Shown piece after piece: positions 8,275 through 8,638 of a stretch of 8,638 nt of DNA. Positions within the stretch are counted from its first letter, which is position 1. Each line of letters opens with the position of its first letter. The notes under the pieces are model-generated. The model had not been told where the DNA came from and did not search any database. It was given only the letters and a program-made list of their open reading frames with translations. Both the position numbers and the translations under genes were made by a program. Source of the stretch: Chloroflexota bacterium (GTDB lineage: Bacteria > Chloroflexota > Dehalococcoidia > Lucifugimonadales > Lucifugimonadaceae); the NCBI GenBank assembly GCA_002730795.1, contig PCAX01000067.1, positions 1-8,638 of the forward strand, given 5' to 3'.

Positions 8275-8303
8275 TTGAGACATCTCCTGGCTAGTTTTCT
8301 AAT
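8275..8303 (+). promoter_or_regulatory. Sigma70-like promoter candidate for the M14-like gene leader
   Basis: TTGAGA (8275-8280, five of six) and TCTAAT (8298-8303, five of six) are separated by the ideal 17 nt, just after the amidohydrolase stop codon. Transcription would begin near 8310 and produce a leader of about 190 nt containing the whole pairing array described at 8340-8494. TAAATTTG (8270-8277) also matches the FCB-type -7 motif TAnnTTTG, but without a clear -33 partner. A third, weaker option is TTTG (8436-8439) with CTAATTTG 20 nt later (8460-8467), which would start transcription inside the terminator hairpin. Motif-based only. Confidence 0.33.
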
Positions 8304-8339
8304 CCGCAAGGTAGGTTAAAAGTAGAATTATATAAGTCT

Positions 8340-8494
8340 TGCCCTCCCTTTCCACATCCCATCGGGTAAAGTGAGATTGATACCAATCCGAATGTGAAAG
8401 CCTCGGACGGTCATCCGTATTAACTATCAGAGTTATTTGAAGTTGGAAAAGGGGTGGCACTAATTTGTCACTCCTTTTTAATTAAGTAAAGGAG
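8340..8494 (+). promoter_or_regulatory. Candidate attenuator or riboswitch-like leader with mutually exclusive pairings
   Basis: Four segments compete. Segment 1 (8340-8354) pairs with segment 2 (8444-8459) through 14 base pairs, with one bulged A at 8450, one mismatch (8344/8455) and one G-U pair. Segment 2 also forms the 5' arm of the terminator with segment 3 (8466-8478). The 3' arm, CTCCTTT at 8471-8477, is perfectly complementary to segment 4, the ribosome binding site AAAGGAG at 8488-8494, across a 10-nt loop. Between segments 1 and 2 lie about 89 nt with smaller stems: GATTG/CAATC (8375-8379/8384-8388), ACGG/CCGT (8407-8410/8415-8418) and the alternative TCCGA/TCGGA (8387-8391/8403-8407). 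Pairing 1:2 would prevent the terminator and free segment 3 to cover the ribosome binding site; pairing 2:3 would form the terminator but leave that site open. I recognise no known riboswitch class. The pairings are seen directly; the regulatory role is inferred. Confidence 0.38.
8447..8479 (+). terminator. Intrinsic (Rho-independent) terminator hairpin
   Basis: The 5' arm AAAAGGGGTGGCA (8447-8459) pairs over 13 bp, two of them G-U, with TGTCACTCCTTTT (8466-8478) across the 6-nt loop CTAATT, and the stem runs into a T-tract at 8475-8479. It is the only strong terminator in the window and may end the receptor/SusD/amidohydrolase operon. It finishes only 21 nt before the next start codon and overlaps that gene's translation-control region. 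No good promoter fits between them, so expression of the next gene probably needs read-through or antitermination. Confidence 0.75.
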
Positions 8495-8500
8495 ATCATA

Positions 8501-8638
8501 ATGAATCGTAAATGGACTTATTATTTTCTTTCAGCCGTTATTGTTCTTTCAGTAGGATATTCTCAGAAAGTCCCCAGCCCACAGGATGTTTTCGGCTTTC
8601 GTATTGGCGATGACTACAAGCTTGCTGACCACAGTCAG
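8501..8638 (+). CDS. N-terminus of an exported M14-like zinc carboxypeptidase (runs off the right edge)
   Basis: Only the first 46 codons are present, in frame to the last base of the window. The start is firm: AAGGAG at 8489-8494 lies 6 nt before the ATG, the strongest ribosome binding site here. Residues 1-22 form a signal peptide (positively charged start, hydrophobic core, ending in GYSQ). The mature start KVPSPQDVFGFRIGDDYKLADHSQ resembles the opening of exported M14 metallocarboxypeptidases in FCB bacteria, where a PxxFxGFxxGxDxKLAD-type segment precedes the catalytic domain. The zinc ligands (HxxE and a later His) would lie beyond the window, so neither the family nor activity can be confirmed. 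If correct, the enzyme trims amino acids or amino-acid-like groups from the C-terminal end of exported substrates, fitting the amidohydrolase next door. It is separated from that gene by 236 nt and a terminator, so its expression may be controlled separately. Confidence 0.68.
   Translation, partial: MNRKWTYYFLSAVIVLSVGYSQKVPSPQDVFGFRIGDDYKLADHSQ

Noticed and set aside
7883..8309. Overlapping minus-strand open frames opposite the amidohydrolase C-terminus
   Set aside because: The + strand encodes a conserved amidohydrolase ending here; the antisense translations are low-complexity and unfamiliar.
8392..8423. Possible leader peptide in the M14-like gene leader: an ATG directly followed by TGA at 8392-8397, and a GTG-started 9-codon frame at 8394-8423
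   Set aside because: Neither has a ribosome binding site, and the codons show no run of a single amino acid that would suggest amino-acid-sensing attenuation.
1..8638. CRISPR arrays, tRNA or rRNA genes, insertion sequences, attachment sites or prophage genes
   Set aside because: No regularly spaced repeats, cloverleaf-like segments, transposase or integrase reading frames, or terminal inverted repeats were seen on either strand.

Overview
The window looks like part of a chromosome from a marine or environmental member of the FCB superphylum. The main reason is an adjacent SusC-type TonB-dependent receptor and SusD-type lipoprotein, followed by a TolB-propeller/amidohydrolase fusion of a kind common in Gemmatimonadota, Neomarinimicrobiota and relatives. 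Base composition is moderately AT-rich, judged by eye. Purine-rich Shine-Dalgarno sequences precede three of the four starts (AGAGG, AAGGA, AAGGAG). This argues against typical Bacteroidia or Flavobacteriia, which rarely use them, and mildly favours a Neomarinimicrobiota-, Rhodothermota- or Gemmatimonadota-like host. The phylum is an inference; no rRNA or marker gene is present.

Layout, all on the + strand. Positions 1-298 are the left flank: an unrecognised open frame that may be a gene tail, a perfect 9-bp inverted repeat and a weak promoter candidate. The receptor (299-3406), the SusD-like lipoprotein (3476-4843) and the exported amidohydrolase (4899-8264) follow, with 69- and 55-nt gaps and no visible terminator between them, so they probably form one transcription unit. 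A 236-nt gap (8265-8500) then holds a promoter candidate, a strong intrinsic-terminator hairpin and a set of mutually exclusive pairings that reach the next ribosome binding site. At 8501 the first 46 codons of an exported protein resembling an M14 zinc carboxypeptidase run off the right edge.

Working model (inference): the surface lipoprotein captures a substrate, the receptor imports it with TonB energy, and the exported amidohydrolase and M14-like peptidase process it. There are no glycoside hydrolases or polysaccharide lyases here, and both enzymes belong to families that cut C-N bonds. Peptides or other amide-containing compounds are therefore more likely substrates than a glycan, as in the RagAB oligopeptide importer.

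The most unusual signal is the leader of the M14-like gene. Four segments can pair as 1:2, 2:3 or 3:4, where 2:3 is a terminator and 3:4 covers the Shine-Dalgarno sequence. This is the logic of an attenuator or riboswitch, and I do not recognise it as a known class.
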